A stretch of DNA of 64,000 bases from Triatoma infestans (taxonomy: Eukaryota > Arthropoda > Insecta > Hemiptera > Reduviidae): contig JAAEAF010003072.1 in NCBI GenBank assembly GCA_011037195.1, positions 1-64,000 on the forward strand, written 5' to 3'. Shown here piece after piece: positions 1 through 11,548 of the stretch. The translations under genes and the position numbers were made by a program. Each line of letters begins with the position of its first letter. The first letter of the stretch is position 1. Below the pieces are notes generated by a model. That model saw only the letters and a list, made by a program, of their open reading frames with translations. It ran no database searches and was not told the DNA's origin.

Positions 1-1172
1 CAAGGAAGATGGACAGGAAGGCGAGGGACCCTACGCTCCGATGGAGGTTACTCCAAGTAAACCTCCATCACAGTAGGGGAGCATCGTCGGCCCTGTCCAG
101 GTATCTCGTCAGAGAAAACATCTCCATCGCCCTTATTCAGGAGCCCTGGCTGGTCCGGGGGAGAGTGGCGGGGCTTGGAGAGGCAACAGGTAAGATAATA
201 TGATCGTTGCCTGGCAAATCCCAGGAGTTGTATTTATATCAGGGAAGGAATAATCTCGTTGCTGCTGATGGAATTTTGTTCTAGGGAGCAGACTGCAATG
301 AGAATAAAACTACGCACGGAAGAGGGGATCAGGGAGATAGTGCTGGCCTCCACGTATCTTCCGTACGTCTCACCAGCGCCGCCGCCGTCAGAGGAGATGC
401 GGAAGCTGGTCACCTGGTGTAGGGGACAAGGCCTACAGCTCATAATTGGCTGCGATGCTAACTCACACAATACTGTGTGGAGTAGCATGGACACCAATAA
501 CAGAGGTAAGTCACTCCTTGAATTTATTTTGTCTAACAAGTTATTCATAAGAATGAAGGAGAAACTCCAACTTTCTGCAACATCAGTCAGAGAGGTGATA
601 GACATGACCTTAGGGACTAACTTTGTTTCGACCCTGGTGAGAGACTGGCATGTGTAACCGGAAACCCTCACTGTAGGACCACATGTAGATTAGGTTTGAT
701 ATCCTGGCTTACTGCAGGGAAACATCGTCCTCCAGGAATCCCAGGCGAACAGACTGGGACTCGTATTGGCGGGATCTCAGCCTGAACATCGGTTCAGTCA
801 AACGCTCCTTTAAGACCCTGAATGACATTGAGGACGCTGCGGATCAACTGCAGCGAGTTATCTTGGATGCTTTCGGGGACAACTGCGCGGAAGTGGTGCG
901 AACATCCACCAGAGGCGCGAGAGCGAGAAGGCTGTTCAAAGCGGCGAAGAGAACTGGAACATGGAAGGAGTACCGTGAGGCCCTAACCTCTTATAATTTA
1001 GCTGTTAGGAAAGCTAAAAGGAATTCGTGGAGAAGGCTGTGCGATGAGGTAGAAACGACTTCCGAAGGGGCCAGGCTTCACAGAATACTGTAGGGTACCA
1101 CAGTCAGGAAACCTGATGGTGACTTTACAGAGGCGGGAAGGGATACTTCAATGTTTAAAAACCATTTAGGAG
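1..1172 (+). pseudogene. 5' part of an R1/LOA-like non-LTR retrotransposon (endonuclease region)
   Basis: Three reading-frame blocks (9-203, 259-657, 863-1093) read as the apurinic-type endonuclease of a LINE, which nicks target DNA to prime reverse transcription. Visible motifs are LQVNLHHSRGA and LIQEPW (metal-binding N and E of the fold), ASTYLPY, and GCDANSHNTVW with the D and N of the active site. The third block is the basic linker before the reverse transcriptase, followed near 1100-1170 by a RKPDGDFTEAG-like stretch typical of this linker. Frames are broken by stops and shifts and no reverse transcriptase follows, so this is a dead copy cut off at a SINE-like fragment. The left edge lies outside the window. 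Confidence 0.75.
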
Positions 1173-1250
1173 GGAAGAAATTAGCTCAATGGTAGTGCGC
1201 TAGACTTCCACGCGAGTGTTCCGGGTTAAATTTGCAAATAAAATAGATAG
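1173..1250 (+). mobile_element. tRNA-derived SINE fragment
   Basis: TTAGCTCAATGGTAGTGCGC is an A-box-like polymerase III promoter element, followed by CTAGACTTCCACGCG and a worn B-box (GTTCCGGGTTAAAT). It matches the SINE heads at 37.5 kb and 61.4 kb, which keep a better B-box, and ends in an AAATAAAATAGATAGATA tail. Only the head is preserved. Confidence 0.6.
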
Positions 1251-1261
1251 ATATTTATATG

Positions 1262-1546
1262 TATAGACATAGTTTAATGAAGATTAAAGAAAATCGTTGA
1301 AACTGTTTTCGTATAAATCAACCGAAACCATAGCATCCTACAATTTTTAATATGTGAGACATTTTATTTACACATAGGCAAAAAACACACACATACACAC
1401 ACACACACACAAAGGCATAAAAAAATTGGTTAAATTTTTTTTTGCGTACTCAGTGACTTTTTAAACTAGTATTTCCGGTGAAAACTCTATTACAAAGAGA
1501 AATGATTTGCAATACCTTCTCTTACAGTAGTTAAGAGAAAGTAAAG
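1262..1546 (-). repeat. R950 repeat, truncated diverged copy
   Basis: The end carries TATTTCCGGTGAAAACTC, then a CTTCTCTTAC...GTAAGAG-like hairpin and AGAGAAAGTAAA, matching the terminal segment of the full R950 copies (compare 45165-45240). A short CA microsatellite sits at about 1388-1413, as in other copies. No coding capacity. Confidence 0.55.
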
Positions 1547-3612
1547 ATTCCATAAATCCTTATAGACTCTTAGGCAAAGGTTTCTTTCTCTTCGAAGATT
1601 CAGATTTAGTCCCCCTACTTCTTGACCCACTAACCGGCAAATGACTATAAGAGTGTGAAATGTATTTAACCTAATTGAGGAGTGGAGAGAAGCTTTTCCT
1701 ATCTTGTATTTATTTATTTATTTTTTTTGTATTTCTTTGTATCTATTGTCAATTTGTTTAAAAATAACTCTTTATTGCATTATAAATTAAGTAAACAAAA
1801 GAAGTGATTCCCTTGTTTTTGTCACTTAGACGAAAAATACAACCAAACAATTTTATAATTATTTATGAACTTTCAAACAAAGCAACCGGAATATAGAGGG
1901 CTCTGCATACAGCGAAGGGCAACTAAGAAATGTGAATAGCAGCCCAGCTGGCATACTATGTAGTGCAAAGAGAGTGGGAGGGGAGGGAATGTTAAAAGTT
2001 TACTTGATCAATACGTAGTTACTAGAAACACATAGTAGAGTGCAACACTGTACCATACTGTAAGAGTGAGATAGGTGGATAGTTGAAAAGCAAGAGCTAT
2101 GTAAAGGAGAAGTGTTGGGGGGAGGGGAAAAACATTTTGGGGTTAGGTGACATGAAAATCTTAAAATATATAACCAGTGTAATACACACAATTACAACAG
2201 AAACCTGCACATAGACTTCCGTGTTATTATAACCTTTTTTTTCTTTTCCTTTTATTTATATTTTTTTTTTGTGAACACTGATAAAATTAATTAAACTATT
2301 AAAGAAATAATTTATTCACAAAAAAAAAAAATAAATAAATAAAATAAAATACAAATTTTTAGAATAGTGTAAAGAGGGGGTTTAGTGTAACAAAAGGAAA
2401 CCTTACACAAAGCTTTCCACCACATACTTACGACAGAAATCTCCCCACCAATTGTCTAAAAAACATTGTGTGAGTCACGCCATACTTGTAGTACAAACGT
2501 ACGGGTAGTAAAATACACATCTATCTTCAATAAAAATATATAATTCAAAATTAAAACAAAACAGACTACACATTAATTTTTTTTTTTTTTTTTAAAAAAT
2601 TATTAAAACGGTTATACAGTGTTTTTTCAATATTTTAAATAATTAATAAAATTTGATTGTTTTCTGGTTTATACGTGTTTAATGAGTGGACTTTAATTAA
2701 AAAAAAAACAAAAAAAACAAAAAATAAAACCAAACCAACCTCTATTTTGCATTATTAACAGCTAAGTTGTTCAATTAATACTATTTACGGTGAGTACTTT
2801 AATTGAAAAAAATAAAAAAAATAAAAAAAAGAGTTTGTTAAAAAACATTTAAACTTTTAAAAAAAAAAATGTTTTATCTTTTGAAAGAATTGCATCTTTC
2901 TATTTTTCTCTTTTTTTATTACACTTATTCACTGTTTAAGTAACAGTAGCGCACCAGTGCACGAATAACCTGCACCATATAACCTTTAGCGGGAGGTTAA
3001 TAACCTGTAAATAGTTTAATATTATTTTAATTCTATTGAGAAATATAAAGTATTTTTTTTTTTTTTTATTACTTTTTGTTTCGTTAAACATAGTTTTTAT
3101 TTGTAGTTAATAATTAGATTAATTTCTAAAAAGTTTATTAAGTTTATTCAGCCTTTAATAAAATTTTAGTCTTTTATATTTTTTTTAAATATAAAAGCAT
3201 GCTTTTTTTTTTTAATTACTTAAAGAAATCTTAATTATAATATGAACAATATGATATTTCTTTATTATTTAATTTTTTTTCTGTAATATTTACAATATCG
3301 AAATTATTTATATAAAACTATTTTAGCTTTTAAATTTTCTTTTTTTTTTTTTTATTCTAAAAAAATTTGTAACCTGAATAATAATTTTGAAAAAAAACAA
3401 AATTATAATTTTAATTGTAAAAACAAAAAAAAAAAAAAAAGATTACGATATTCAGTGCTTTTTTTGTAACTATTTACTAATGATAGAGAACCATGAGTTT
3501 TTTTTTTTTTAATGAATAAAATATAATTTTCATCTTAAAGGAGGGGGGGAAAATGCTCTTGAATAATCACCTATTAAAATAAAAATAAATAAATAAATAA
3601 ATAAATAAAATA
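1547..3612. other. AT-rich stretch without recognisable genes
   Basis: Long A and T homopolymer runs and ATAAAT-type simple repeats dominate (for example 2578-2597, 3050-3067, 3581-3612). I see no coding pattern, RNA gene or terminal repeat on either strand. A short frame at 2000-2191 minus has no recognisable motif and is probably chance. Confidence 0.5.
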
Positions 3613-4364
3613 ATGGTGTGAAACACTCACACAACTTTCTCTTACTCCAGTTTTCAAAATTATAATTTGACAAATATTTTTTAGCTAGTGTCCCAAATTT
3701 AATGAAATTCGTTGAAAACTGAAAAAAAAAAAAAAAAAAAAAAACTGTTCAGTAAAAGCGCACTTCCTGTTTTACTAATTTTTCTCAGAAACTTGGAATT
3801 TTGGCCATTTTTATTTATTTCTAATTAATTTTGTTTGGATGATAGAATGGTATAATCCAACTATGATAGCACTTTACAGCAAAAAAAAACATAACCTCAT
3901 CCCCACCCCTAAAAGTGCCATTAAATGAAGTTTATTAGAGAAATGTTTTAAGTAAAAAATTGTAGATCTTTGTATTTGTAGTTTATATAGGAAGTTTCAA
4001 GAAAATCGTCTGAGGCATTTTTGTGAAAATCGCGAAAAAGTGAAAAAAAAAATCATTTATTAAAGTGGTAATGTAAATGCATTTCCGGTCATTCGATTTT
4101 TGTCAAACTCGGAATTTCAACCACATATTTAATTCTGATTAATATTATTTCTAAATCTATCTATGATAGAGTTATATAGTACTGAAATAACAATTTAAGT
4201 TTCCACTAAAAGTGCCCTTAAATGAATTTTCCCAGAGAAATATTTCAAATAAAACTAGATGATATTACAAGTTTCAAGAAAATCGTCACAGCTATTTTTG
4301 AGAAAATTGCAAAAAAGTGATAAAAACCATCTAGTAAAGTGGTATTTTTAGTTGAGGAATTTCG
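3613..4364 (-). repeat. R950 repeat, copy truncated at its far end
   Basis: It starts with GGTGTGAAACACTCACACAA and ACTTTCTCTTACTCC, then contains the recurrent modules GTGAAAAAAA...AAAGTGG, ACTCGGAATTTC, and CCCAGAGAAATATTTCAAA in two diverged tandem units. It stops at GAGGAATTTCGAC, where a Penelope-type fragment abuts. An (AAAT)n tract borders its start. Confidence 0.75.
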
Positions 4365-4366
4365 AC

Positions 4367-4433
4367 TGTGGTTGGTTCCGCAGAGCTGGAAAACATCCGT
4401 GATAGGCTGCTTCTTTTTCTGTGGTCATTGACC
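4367..4433 (+). mobile_element. Fragment of a Penelope-like element (extension and start of arm)
   Basis: GTGGTTGGTTCCGCAGAGCT followed by GGAAAAC is identical to the left end of the 254-bp element at 11313-11566, and the fragment stops at GTCATTGACC, where the hammerhead-like motif begins in that element. It may be a 5'-truncated copy joined to the LINE fragment downstream. Confidence 0.6.
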
Positions 4434-4459
4434 ATAAAAAGCAGCAGATTATCACGGAA

Positions 4460-5400
4460 GATATATCTGATGCTTCTATTTTTACATTAGGTGGGAACCT
4501 CCAGTGATACACGGACAATACCAGAATGGATGGTAGGTCTGTCTGGAGTTGCGGTCTATTTTGAGACCAGAGATCATTTGGCAGTATCACTTGGTGAATG
4601 GACCACAGTCTTCCAGGCTGAGGTTTATGCTATTCTTTGTTGAGTCTTGGATGAGAGGGTACGTAACACTAACTTAAAAGGTGTTTCTACCTGCTCGGAC
4701 AGCCAAGCTGCGCTGAAGGCACTGAGTTCAGGTTCAGTTCACTTCCAGGTTGGTGTTAGAATGTTCTAAAAGACTAGAAGAGCTTTCTTCTCTGGAGGAT
4801 GTGCTTCTAGTCTGGGTACCAGGTCATATGGGAATTTTACGAATGAGGAGGTGGTTAGGTTTGCCAAATTAGGCGCCTCTCTCCCTTTCATTGGTCCCAA
4901 GCCTGCTGTTGGCGTGTCTTCTGGCATATGTCTGTCAGGCTTCCAGTCATAGACAGCTTCACAGCATTCATCCTTATGGATGAGCACAGTTGGTTGTCGG
5001 CAGTCCGGACAGGGCTATTAGTGAGACGTTGCTGTGTCTTTCATGAAGCTCTCTTAGGCATCTGGTTGGATCACTTACTGGACATTTTGGTTTAAGGACA
5101 CATCTCTATGTAATGGAGCTCATGCTGGATCCATTTTGTAGAGTCTGTGAGACAGAGGAGGAAACACCCATCCATCTTATGACAGATTGGGTTGTGAGGA
5201 AATTCGGTCGGAACATGATGTCTGTGGAAGGGCTTAGGTTATTTCCCTTTAAGGTTAGTGTCCGATTTGTTCGTATTGCGGTGAATCTTACATGGATTAG
5301 ACCCGGGTGTTGTTTTTCTTGGATTAGCTATATGGGCCTAGTGGGGCTTTCGATAGTGTAGGGTTTGGCCCCTCCCTACAGACAAGTAATAAATAATAAC
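4460..5400 (+). pseudogene. R1-like LINE, RNase H domain to 3' end
   Basis: Broken frames spell an RNase H domain: YTDN near 4510 (first Asp), FQAEVYAI near 4610 (Glu), CSDSQAALKALSS near 4700 (Asp), and a GDERAD-like piece. Downstream at 5113-5361 the peptide CRVCETEEETPIHLMTD is the CX2C...H zinc-finger-like C-terminus of these elements. RNase H removes the RNA strand during target-primed reverse transcription. Several stops and shifts show it is inactive. An AATAAATAATAA tail closes it near 5400. Confidence 0.7.
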
Positions 5401-5589
5401 ATTCAGTGACCAGAAACTACTTGAACTGTGAATTTTTGGCTGGTCAGCCTATTTTGGCTGATACTTTTATCGCACCAGTTATTTTATTTTCACCATTGGT
5501 GCTCACCAACCATTGGTGTGACAAATTGGGACCAGCCAAACACAAGTTCAGCATTAAAACCAACACTCATAATTTTACCCATTACAGAC

Positions 5590-5680
5590 CCAGTATAGAA
5601 TATATGTATAAAAATTTAAAGGAAATCGTTGGGGTCTAGTTTCAAGAAAATAACAAAAAATTGAACAACACATTCAGTAT
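5590..5680. repeat. Possible R950 fragment
   Basis: AAGGAAATCGTTGGGGTC with a following TTTCAAGAAAATAACAAAAA resembles the AAAATCGTTGGAGCCATTT...GAAAATTGCAAAAAAG module of R950. Too short for certainty. The preceding 5400-5590 is unassigned. Confidence 0.3.
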
Positions 5681-6715
5681 CGCGTTGTAGATGCCATAGC
5701 TTCTTCCCTTGAGCGAAAGTAGTACTGCCCGAGTGTCTTTCTTGACATTGCTCAAGCATTTGATAGGGTGTGGCATGAGAGCCTGCTGTACCTATACCCA
5801 CCATTTAATATTAAAATCCTACTTAACGGACAAATATTTCCAAGTTAGTCAAGGTACCGACCTTTCTCCAATACTTTCTATACTCGCTGGAGTTCCTCAA
5901 GGCAGCATACTTGGTCCGCTCTTCTATTCGTTATATACTTCAGACATCCCAGAACCCCCAAATATCATAATATATACCTTTGCAGATAATACTGCAATCC
6001 TTTCCCCAAACTTTGAACCCTTGAATGGCTATCAAACTCTACAAGAACATATCATTCAACTGGAATCTTGGCTCTTAAAATGGAAGATAAAAGTTAACCC
6101 ACAAAAAAGTAAATACATGGTATGCACACTCCCAGAAAAAACCCTCCCACGATCAACATTAACCATACTCTAATCTCACCCATAAATAACGTATTTTACC
6201 TGGGTTTCCAGCTAGGCAAAAAACTGTCTTGGAATCCCCATACTAGAATCAAACGACTTGAACTAAATAGACTATTAGACAGACGATCCAAACTCACATT
6301 ACAAAATAAAAGACTTCTCTACCTACTAATACTGATACCTATATAGTCATATGGCTTAGAAATATGGGGAACAACCAAGCGTTCCGATTCCCGCCCGAAT
6401 CCAGTCATTTCAATCAAAAATCTTTCGAAAAATTGTCAATGCACTCTACTATGTTGCCAATCTCACCATCCATACTGACCTAAACCTTTCGTTCGTTAAC
6501 CATCTAGCCAAAACCAGTTTCCTTAAATTCCATTCATCCACAACTGCTCAACCTAATCCTTTATTTCACCAGCTTTTCTCAAACACTATTCCTGACAATC
6601 CACGAAGGCGGCTAAAGAGAAGATGGCCCCGTGACCACCTTATAGAATAATTCCTGACAGTGGAGTGCCATCGCTGGATGTCTTCTCCAATCCACACTTC
6701 TGTTATCTAAGTTGC
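5660..6715 (+). pseudogene. Jockey-clade LINE, reverse transcriptase palm to 3' end
   Basis: The segment carries a jockey-type reverse transcriptase: a disguised FLDIAQAFDRVWHE block (motif A with its Asp) near 5735-5780, AGVPQGSILGPLFYSLYTSDIP (motif B) near 5885-5950, then TFADNTAILSPN where the second catalytic Asp of the usual ADD is Asn. The thumb (YLGFQLGKKLSWNPHT, RIKRLELNRLLDRRSKLTLQ) and the terminal RRLKRRWPRDHL follow at 6175-6640. Frameshifts and stops break the reading. Related copies lie at 17304-18282, 20690-21640 and 23585-24465. Confidence 0.8.
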
Positions 6716-7790
6716 CGTTTAACATCTTTATTGTTGCAGTGTATTTTTGCAATCCTTTGAACATCCGTTCTACAAAACCTCCATCAGGTTGAGATCCCTG
6801 AGGAATCCCAACACCCTGATAGGCTCTACAGAAGGTATATCCCCCACCTCCACCTGGTAACCTCCTAAGTTCTTGAATCCTCTCTGAGTGGCAGCCTCGC
6901 AGTCTTTTAGGAGATGTAATGGAGTTTCCTCCTACTCCCCACAGAATCTGCATGAGCTGTCACTTTCCAAACCCAGCTTTACCAGGTGTCCTGTAAGTCG
7001 GCAATGCCCCGTGAGGAAACCCGTAAGAACGCGGAGCTTGTTCTTACTCAGGCCGATGCAGGCCTCCGATCTCCGTTGGTTACAACTTCCCAGGCAGATC
7101 TTGGCCTGCCGCAAATCGGGGAGGGAGTACCAGAGTTGAAATCTCCTCGCCGCCGCCTCCTCCTCCTCCTCCTAAGTTCCTCCAACAGAAACTGGTCGCT
7201 AGCCCCACAAAAAGGTTCCGGCCCGAAAAGCGGGGTTGTAGCACCTATCTTGGCCAGGGCGTCTGCCATCTCATTCCCTTCAATGCCAACATGCCCGGCA
7301 CCTACCAAAGGGTAACTTTATTTCCTCCTGCCTAGGTTATTGAGTTTACCTAGGCATTCCCAGACCATTTTAGAGCTGATAACTGATGCATTCAATGCTC
7401 TAATGGCTGCTTGACTATCGGAAAGAATTACAATCTCCTGATTCCTATATCCCCATTGAGGTTAAATTGAACGCATCTTCCAATAGCGTATATCTCCGCC
7501 TGGAAGATGCTGGGAAACTTACTAATGGGTTCCGAGTGTTTGATCCTTGGAACAACCACCCCCGCCCCAGTCCCCTCGAGGGTCTTAGACCCATCAGTAT
7601 ACCATTTAATGGCATGTTCCTTAATGTCCAACAGAGCGGATCCTTCGCTCCACCCACTTTTGGTGCCCAGCTTCAGAGAGAAATTTTTAATGAAGCTATT
7701 TTTTAATCATGCCATCTCTAGGGAGGTGCCATGTAAGGGGACCCAAAGATGAAGATAACCTCTCCCCCAAATACTTCCACTTACCGAGTA
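6716..7790 (-). pseudogene. R1-like LINE, RNase H domain to 3' end
   Basis: On the minus strand, WYTDGSKTLEGTGAG (7428-7631), FQAEIYAI, and VGAGHVGIEGNEMADALAKIGA (7240-7308) form an RNase H domain. LTGHCRLTGHLVKLG and CRFCGEEETPLHLLKDC-like residues (about 6930-7050) form the C-terminal CCHC-like tail, ending near 6767, with an AATAAA at about 6740. A (GCC)n/(TCC)n tract at 7148-7172 encodes a run of Arg. The frame shifts between blocks, so it is a relic. It is a separate subfamily from the copies at 11.6 and 34.7 kb. Confidence 0.75.
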
Positions 7791-8282
7791 GTAATATAAG
7801 GCCCCGCAAGGACACTATTAAAATTAATTTTCATGTGAAAAATTTCAAATAAAGGCGATATATAAATATTGGGGCGGCAAGTATATAAATTATAATGAAA
7901 ACCCGTAGGGATTTTCTTGCCAGCTTCTAATATACGATTCTCGTAGAAGAGAATAATGAGATTCGGTCTTTAGAAATTTAAAAAAAAACTACAATTTTAC
8001 TAACGTTTCGACAAACGTAATGATCTTTATCAAGGCATAAAAAATATATATAATAATATTTAAAACACGACACTTAACATTGTACACTTTAATATACAAA
8101 CTAATAAGTGAATTCATTCCAAAACACACATCAGCATAATTTGTTATAAATACACCAGATTTGTTATAAAAACTTGTTTGTAATTTGTTATAAAAACAAA
8201 TTTGTAATAAATATACCAGATATAATGTTAAACTTGAAGCAGTCTCTATGCCTAGAGATTGCCTGCCATACGACACAATTAC
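7791..8282. other. Unassigned AT-rich DNA with a hammerhead-like relic
   Basis: No gene is visible. At 8000-8036 on the minus strand TTGATAAAGATC...GTCGAAACGTTAG resembles the hammerhead-like motif of Penelope elements but two core positions differ. At 8138-8225 TTTGTTATAAA and ACCAGAT recur in a short imperfect tandem pattern. This may be the remains of a Penelope-type terminal repeat. Confidence 0.35.
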
Positions 8283-8560
8283 AAATTATCAATTTATTAT
8301 CAGGTCAGATTTTTCGAAATTGTGTTTTTCACCAAAACTTCATATTTTGAGGTCATCTGAATGCGAAATAAATGTTTACAGTAAGCTTAAACTTGGTATT
8401 CCATACAGATACTACCACCAGAACTGACACGAAGATTTTGGGCTAAAACTAACAACCAAAAGTCCGACTACATTGAATATTTATTTCAGTTTTTCGCGAT
8501 TTCCTGAAAAATCCTTTTTTCATTTTTTTTTCCAACCCTTTCTTTTAATCTTAAAATGCT
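8283..8560 (+). repeat. R950-related diverged fragment
   Basis: CAGATTTTTCGAAATTGTGT, TTGAGGTCATCTGAATGCGA, AAACTTGGTATTCCATACAG, and TTCGCGATTTCCTGAAAAA follow the same order as modules in R950 (GTCAAATTTTCGA, TTGAGGTCCCTGAGTCCAAA, GAAACTTGATATTCC, CGCGATTTTCTCAAAAA). An older subfamily is likely. Confidence 0.5.
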
Positions 8561-8790
8561 CACTACACAGATAAAAACTTATCTCTTTTATTTATATCAT
8601 TTTTGTACCCCCAAAAAACTTGATTTTGTAGATATTTTGTGGACCTCTTAGTAAGGTTAAATTAAACTAACGGTACAAGTTCTTGAGAGAGATAGCGCCC
8701 ACAGTGTCCACTCTGATATAACCTGTACTACCTATTTTTATAGTCCGCCCATTTAAATGTTCGTAAACTTTTGCAATTTTAAAGACAATT

Positions 8791-9712
8791 TTTACTTTCT
8801 CTTACTCCCTAGTTAAGAGATAGTATTGTAATCGTGTCAAATTTTCGACATCGAGTTTTTTACCGGAAATATCCGTTATGAGGTCTCCCTAGTCCAAAAA
8901 AGTGGTTTTTAGCAAATGGTATGTATGTGTATGTGAACAGCATAGCCCAAAACCGAAAAACCATAGAAAGTTGAAACTTGATATTCCATGTAGGTATCAC
9001 CATAGGATCTGACAGTACGTTATCTGTCAAAATTTCCTCAACCGGAAGTACCACTTTACTAGTTGGATTTTTTTACTTTTTTGCGATTTTCTCAAAAATA
9101 GCTCGGACGATTTTCTTCAAACTTGGTTATATCAACTACACATACAACCAGCTACAACTTTTATTTGAAACATATCTCTGGAAAAATTGATTTAACGGCA
9201 GTTATAGGGGATGGGTGAGTCATCTAAAGCGCTATTTCGAGTTTATTAGACAACTCTGTCATCTAAATAATGTTAATTAGAATTTGAATATGTTGTTGAA
9301 ATTCCGAGTTTGACAAAAATCGGATGCCCGGAAGTGCGTATACTTTTACCACTTTACCAAATGATTTTTTTTTATATAAACTAAGCACACAAAGATCTAC
9401 AACTTTCTATTTGGGAAAATTCATTTAAGGACACTTTTAGGGGAAGGGTGGGGTTGTTTTTTTCTAAAGTACTATCATAGTTGATTCTATCATCCAAAGA
9501 AAATTAATTAGAAATAAATAGGTGGCCAAAATTTCGAGTTTCAAGGAATTTAGTAAACCTGAAGTACGCTTTTACTGGACAGTTTTTTTTTTTCAGTTTT
9601 CGACGAATGTCATTACATTTGGTACCAAACTGTAAAATTCGTCAATTATAATTTTGAGAACTGAAGTAAGAGAAAGTTGTGTGAGTGTTTCAAACCAGAT
9701 TTTTTTTTTTTT
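8791..9712 (+). repeat. R950 repeat, nearly full-length copy
   Basis: Begins ACTTTCTCTTACTCC (8794-8808) and ends AAGTAAGAGAAAGTTGTGTG (9664-9683) with CAAACCAGATTTTTT. The ACCGGAAGT module recurs at 9041 and, worn, near 9327 and 9555. TGACAG (9010-9015) and CTGTCA (9024-9029) form a small hairpin. No protein is encoded. Confidence 0.8.
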
Positions 9713-10520
9713 CTAGAAGCGTTTCTTTTTTTTATTAATAGTCAACTGAAAGTCTTAAGTGTTTCCTAATTAGTTATTTACCTAACTTATAGACTCAGCA
9801 TAATATGGGAAGGATCATTTTAGACCTGTATCATGTGTATTAATGAGGTTGCATTATTAGTCACACCAGAAACATTTTATAAGACTATTCTGAAGCTTGC
9901 GAGATCTAACAAGCTGATTTTAGGTTAGATAGAATGCATAACACGAAAGTTATGCGTGTCTAGTCTAACTCTCTCTTCTCTATTATATTCAAATATTCTG
10001 CAGTTGTAGTGGCCATGCAATTTCCATTGGACAGTCAGATTATTCCCCGGTCTACTATCAATAAATGTCACCGTTAGTTTAAGAGTGACATTTTTACTTA
10101 TAAAAAAGTCCTATTATTTTTAAAGATAAAATGATTATATTATTACGATTAATAACTCAATTCTATATTGAATCAATATTCATAACATCCAATTGAATTT
10201 ATGATGTATTAAAATACGTAATAAATATAATGAATAAGTTAATTTTGATAGTAATCACTCCAGTGGTATTGTGTAAAAGAATGAATAAACAAAAAATAAA
10301 TAAATAAATAAAGTTTATTAATCAAGACAAAGTGTATGTTAGTTCTCAACTCGTAACAGATACCGCTAGTTATCATTACATTATAGACCGCTAGTTGCGC
10401 ATCGGTCAGTGTTGAGTCAAACTTCATTCTAAACAGCCCCCGAAATTAATTTTTCTAATTGCAGTTTGTTACATTGTGAATAAAAATCATTCGAAATAAA
10501 TTTCGAACAATTTAGAAACT
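9713..10520. other. Unassigned AT-rich DNA
   Basis: No coding pattern or repeat boundary recognised. An AAATAAATAAATAAATAAAG tract lies at about 10292-10312. The short minus frames at 10239-10689 show no family motif. Confidence 0.4.
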
Positions 10521-10524
10521 TGTA

Positions 10525-11285
10525 GATAAATAGCATGGGATTGATGATAAATGAGTATAAAACTAAATACATGGTGGTAGGCAAAAATAATAAAATACAC
10601 ATCTCCATATTGCTAGTTACAAATTTGAGAAGGTTGAAGGCTTCGTATATCTTGGTATATATATGTGGACTTCGAAAATAACTGCTCAAAAGACCTAGAG
10701 AAGAGAATAGCGGCTGCTAGTAGAAGCTACTATGGGTTAACCAGGCACCTCAAGTCCCCGGATTGATCTCGCAAGAGACAAAAGCCTTGCTCTACAAGAC
10801 TTTGATAAGACCTATATTAATGTATGGCTCAGAATGTTGGACGCTTAAAAAAGCAGACGGACAGAAATTAGCTGTATTTGAAAGGAAATTCTTAACGCGG
10901 ATCTATGGGCCTACGGTGCAAGTGGATGGAGTTTGGAGGAAAAGGTATAGCCAGGAGCTTTACGAAAAGTATAAACATATGTATGCTGTAAAGGCGGTCC
11001 GGATTAGTAGACTTCGATGGCTGGGAAATGTCCAAAGGATGAGCGGACATAGAATGCCGAAGAGAATAAAGGATTACACTCTGGTAGGGAAAAGAAGAGT
11101 TGGTCGATCGAAATCGTGGTGGTTGGATCAGACTGGCAAGGATGCTTCCAAGTTGGGAGATCCTAGATAGTGGTTGGCGGCCATGGACAGAGAAGAGTGG
11201 GGAACGTTGTTGCTGCAGGCCAAGGCCCGATCTCGGGCTGTAATGCCGAAGATGTATGTATGTACGGATGTATGGATGTATGTAA
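10525..11285 (+). pseudogene. RTE-like LINE 3' end (reverse transcriptase thumb and C-terminus)
   Basis: After a worn INEYKTKYM block (10540-10570), the frame 10763-11170 gives ISQETKALLYKTLIRPILMY then GSECWTLKK, RIYGP, GVWRKRYSQELYE, RLRWLGNVQRM and GRSKSWWLDQ, a hallmark of the C-terminus of RTE-type elements. A stop at 11168 interrupts before WLAAMDREEW. The 3' end is a degenerate ATGTATGTATG repeat (11248-11285), the usual microsatellite tail. The palm with its ADD motif is missing, so it is 5'-truncated. Confidence 0.75.
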
Positions 11286-11300
11286 AGTATTTCGGTTAAG

Positions 11301-11312
11301 CAATTTCCTACA
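11301..11312. repeat. Target-site duplication, left copy
   Basis: CAATTTCCTACA, identical to 11567-11578, brackets the 254-bp element between them. Confidence 0.85.
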
Positions 11313-11387
11313 GTTGTAGAGGTGGTTGGTTCCGCAGAGCTGGAAAACAACAGAGACATTTTCCGTGGTAGCCTGCTTCATTTTGTG

Positions 11388-11427
11388 GTCATCGACCGGT
11401 TTCAGGCGTTCGCCCATCTTCAGGATG
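11388..11427 (-). ncRNA. Hammerhead-ribozyme-like motif, left arm
   Basis: Read on the minus strand: CATC (helix I), CTGAAGA (core), T, GGGC-GAAC-GCCT (helix II with a G-T pair), GAAA, C-CG-G (minimal helix III), TC (cleavage expected after C), GATG (helix I partner). Core positions match CUGANGA and GAAA. One unpaired T between core and helix II departs from the canonical form. Confidence 0.65.
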
Positions 11428-11508
11428 CGTTTGTCAGACACAGACTTACACAGAGCAAATTCAGTTTATTAAGCTGCAAGTCTGTGCTATCACACTGACT
11501 GACGAACG

Positions 11509-11548
11509 CATCCTGAAGATGGGCGAACGCCCGAAACCGGTCGATGAC
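11509..11548 (+). ncRNA. Hammerhead-ribozyme-like motif, right arm
   Basis: CATC at 11509-11512 pairs with GATG at 11543-11546. CTGAAGA is at 11513-11519, helix II GGGC/GCCC at 11521-11524 and 11529-11532 with a GAAC loop, GAAA at 11533-11536, and GTC at 11540-11542, so cleavage would fall after 11542. This is the best-preserved of the set. Confidence 0.7.

Noticed and set aside
10892..11359. A 155-residue minus frame
   Set aside because: It is the antisense shadow of the RTE C-terminus on the plus strand.
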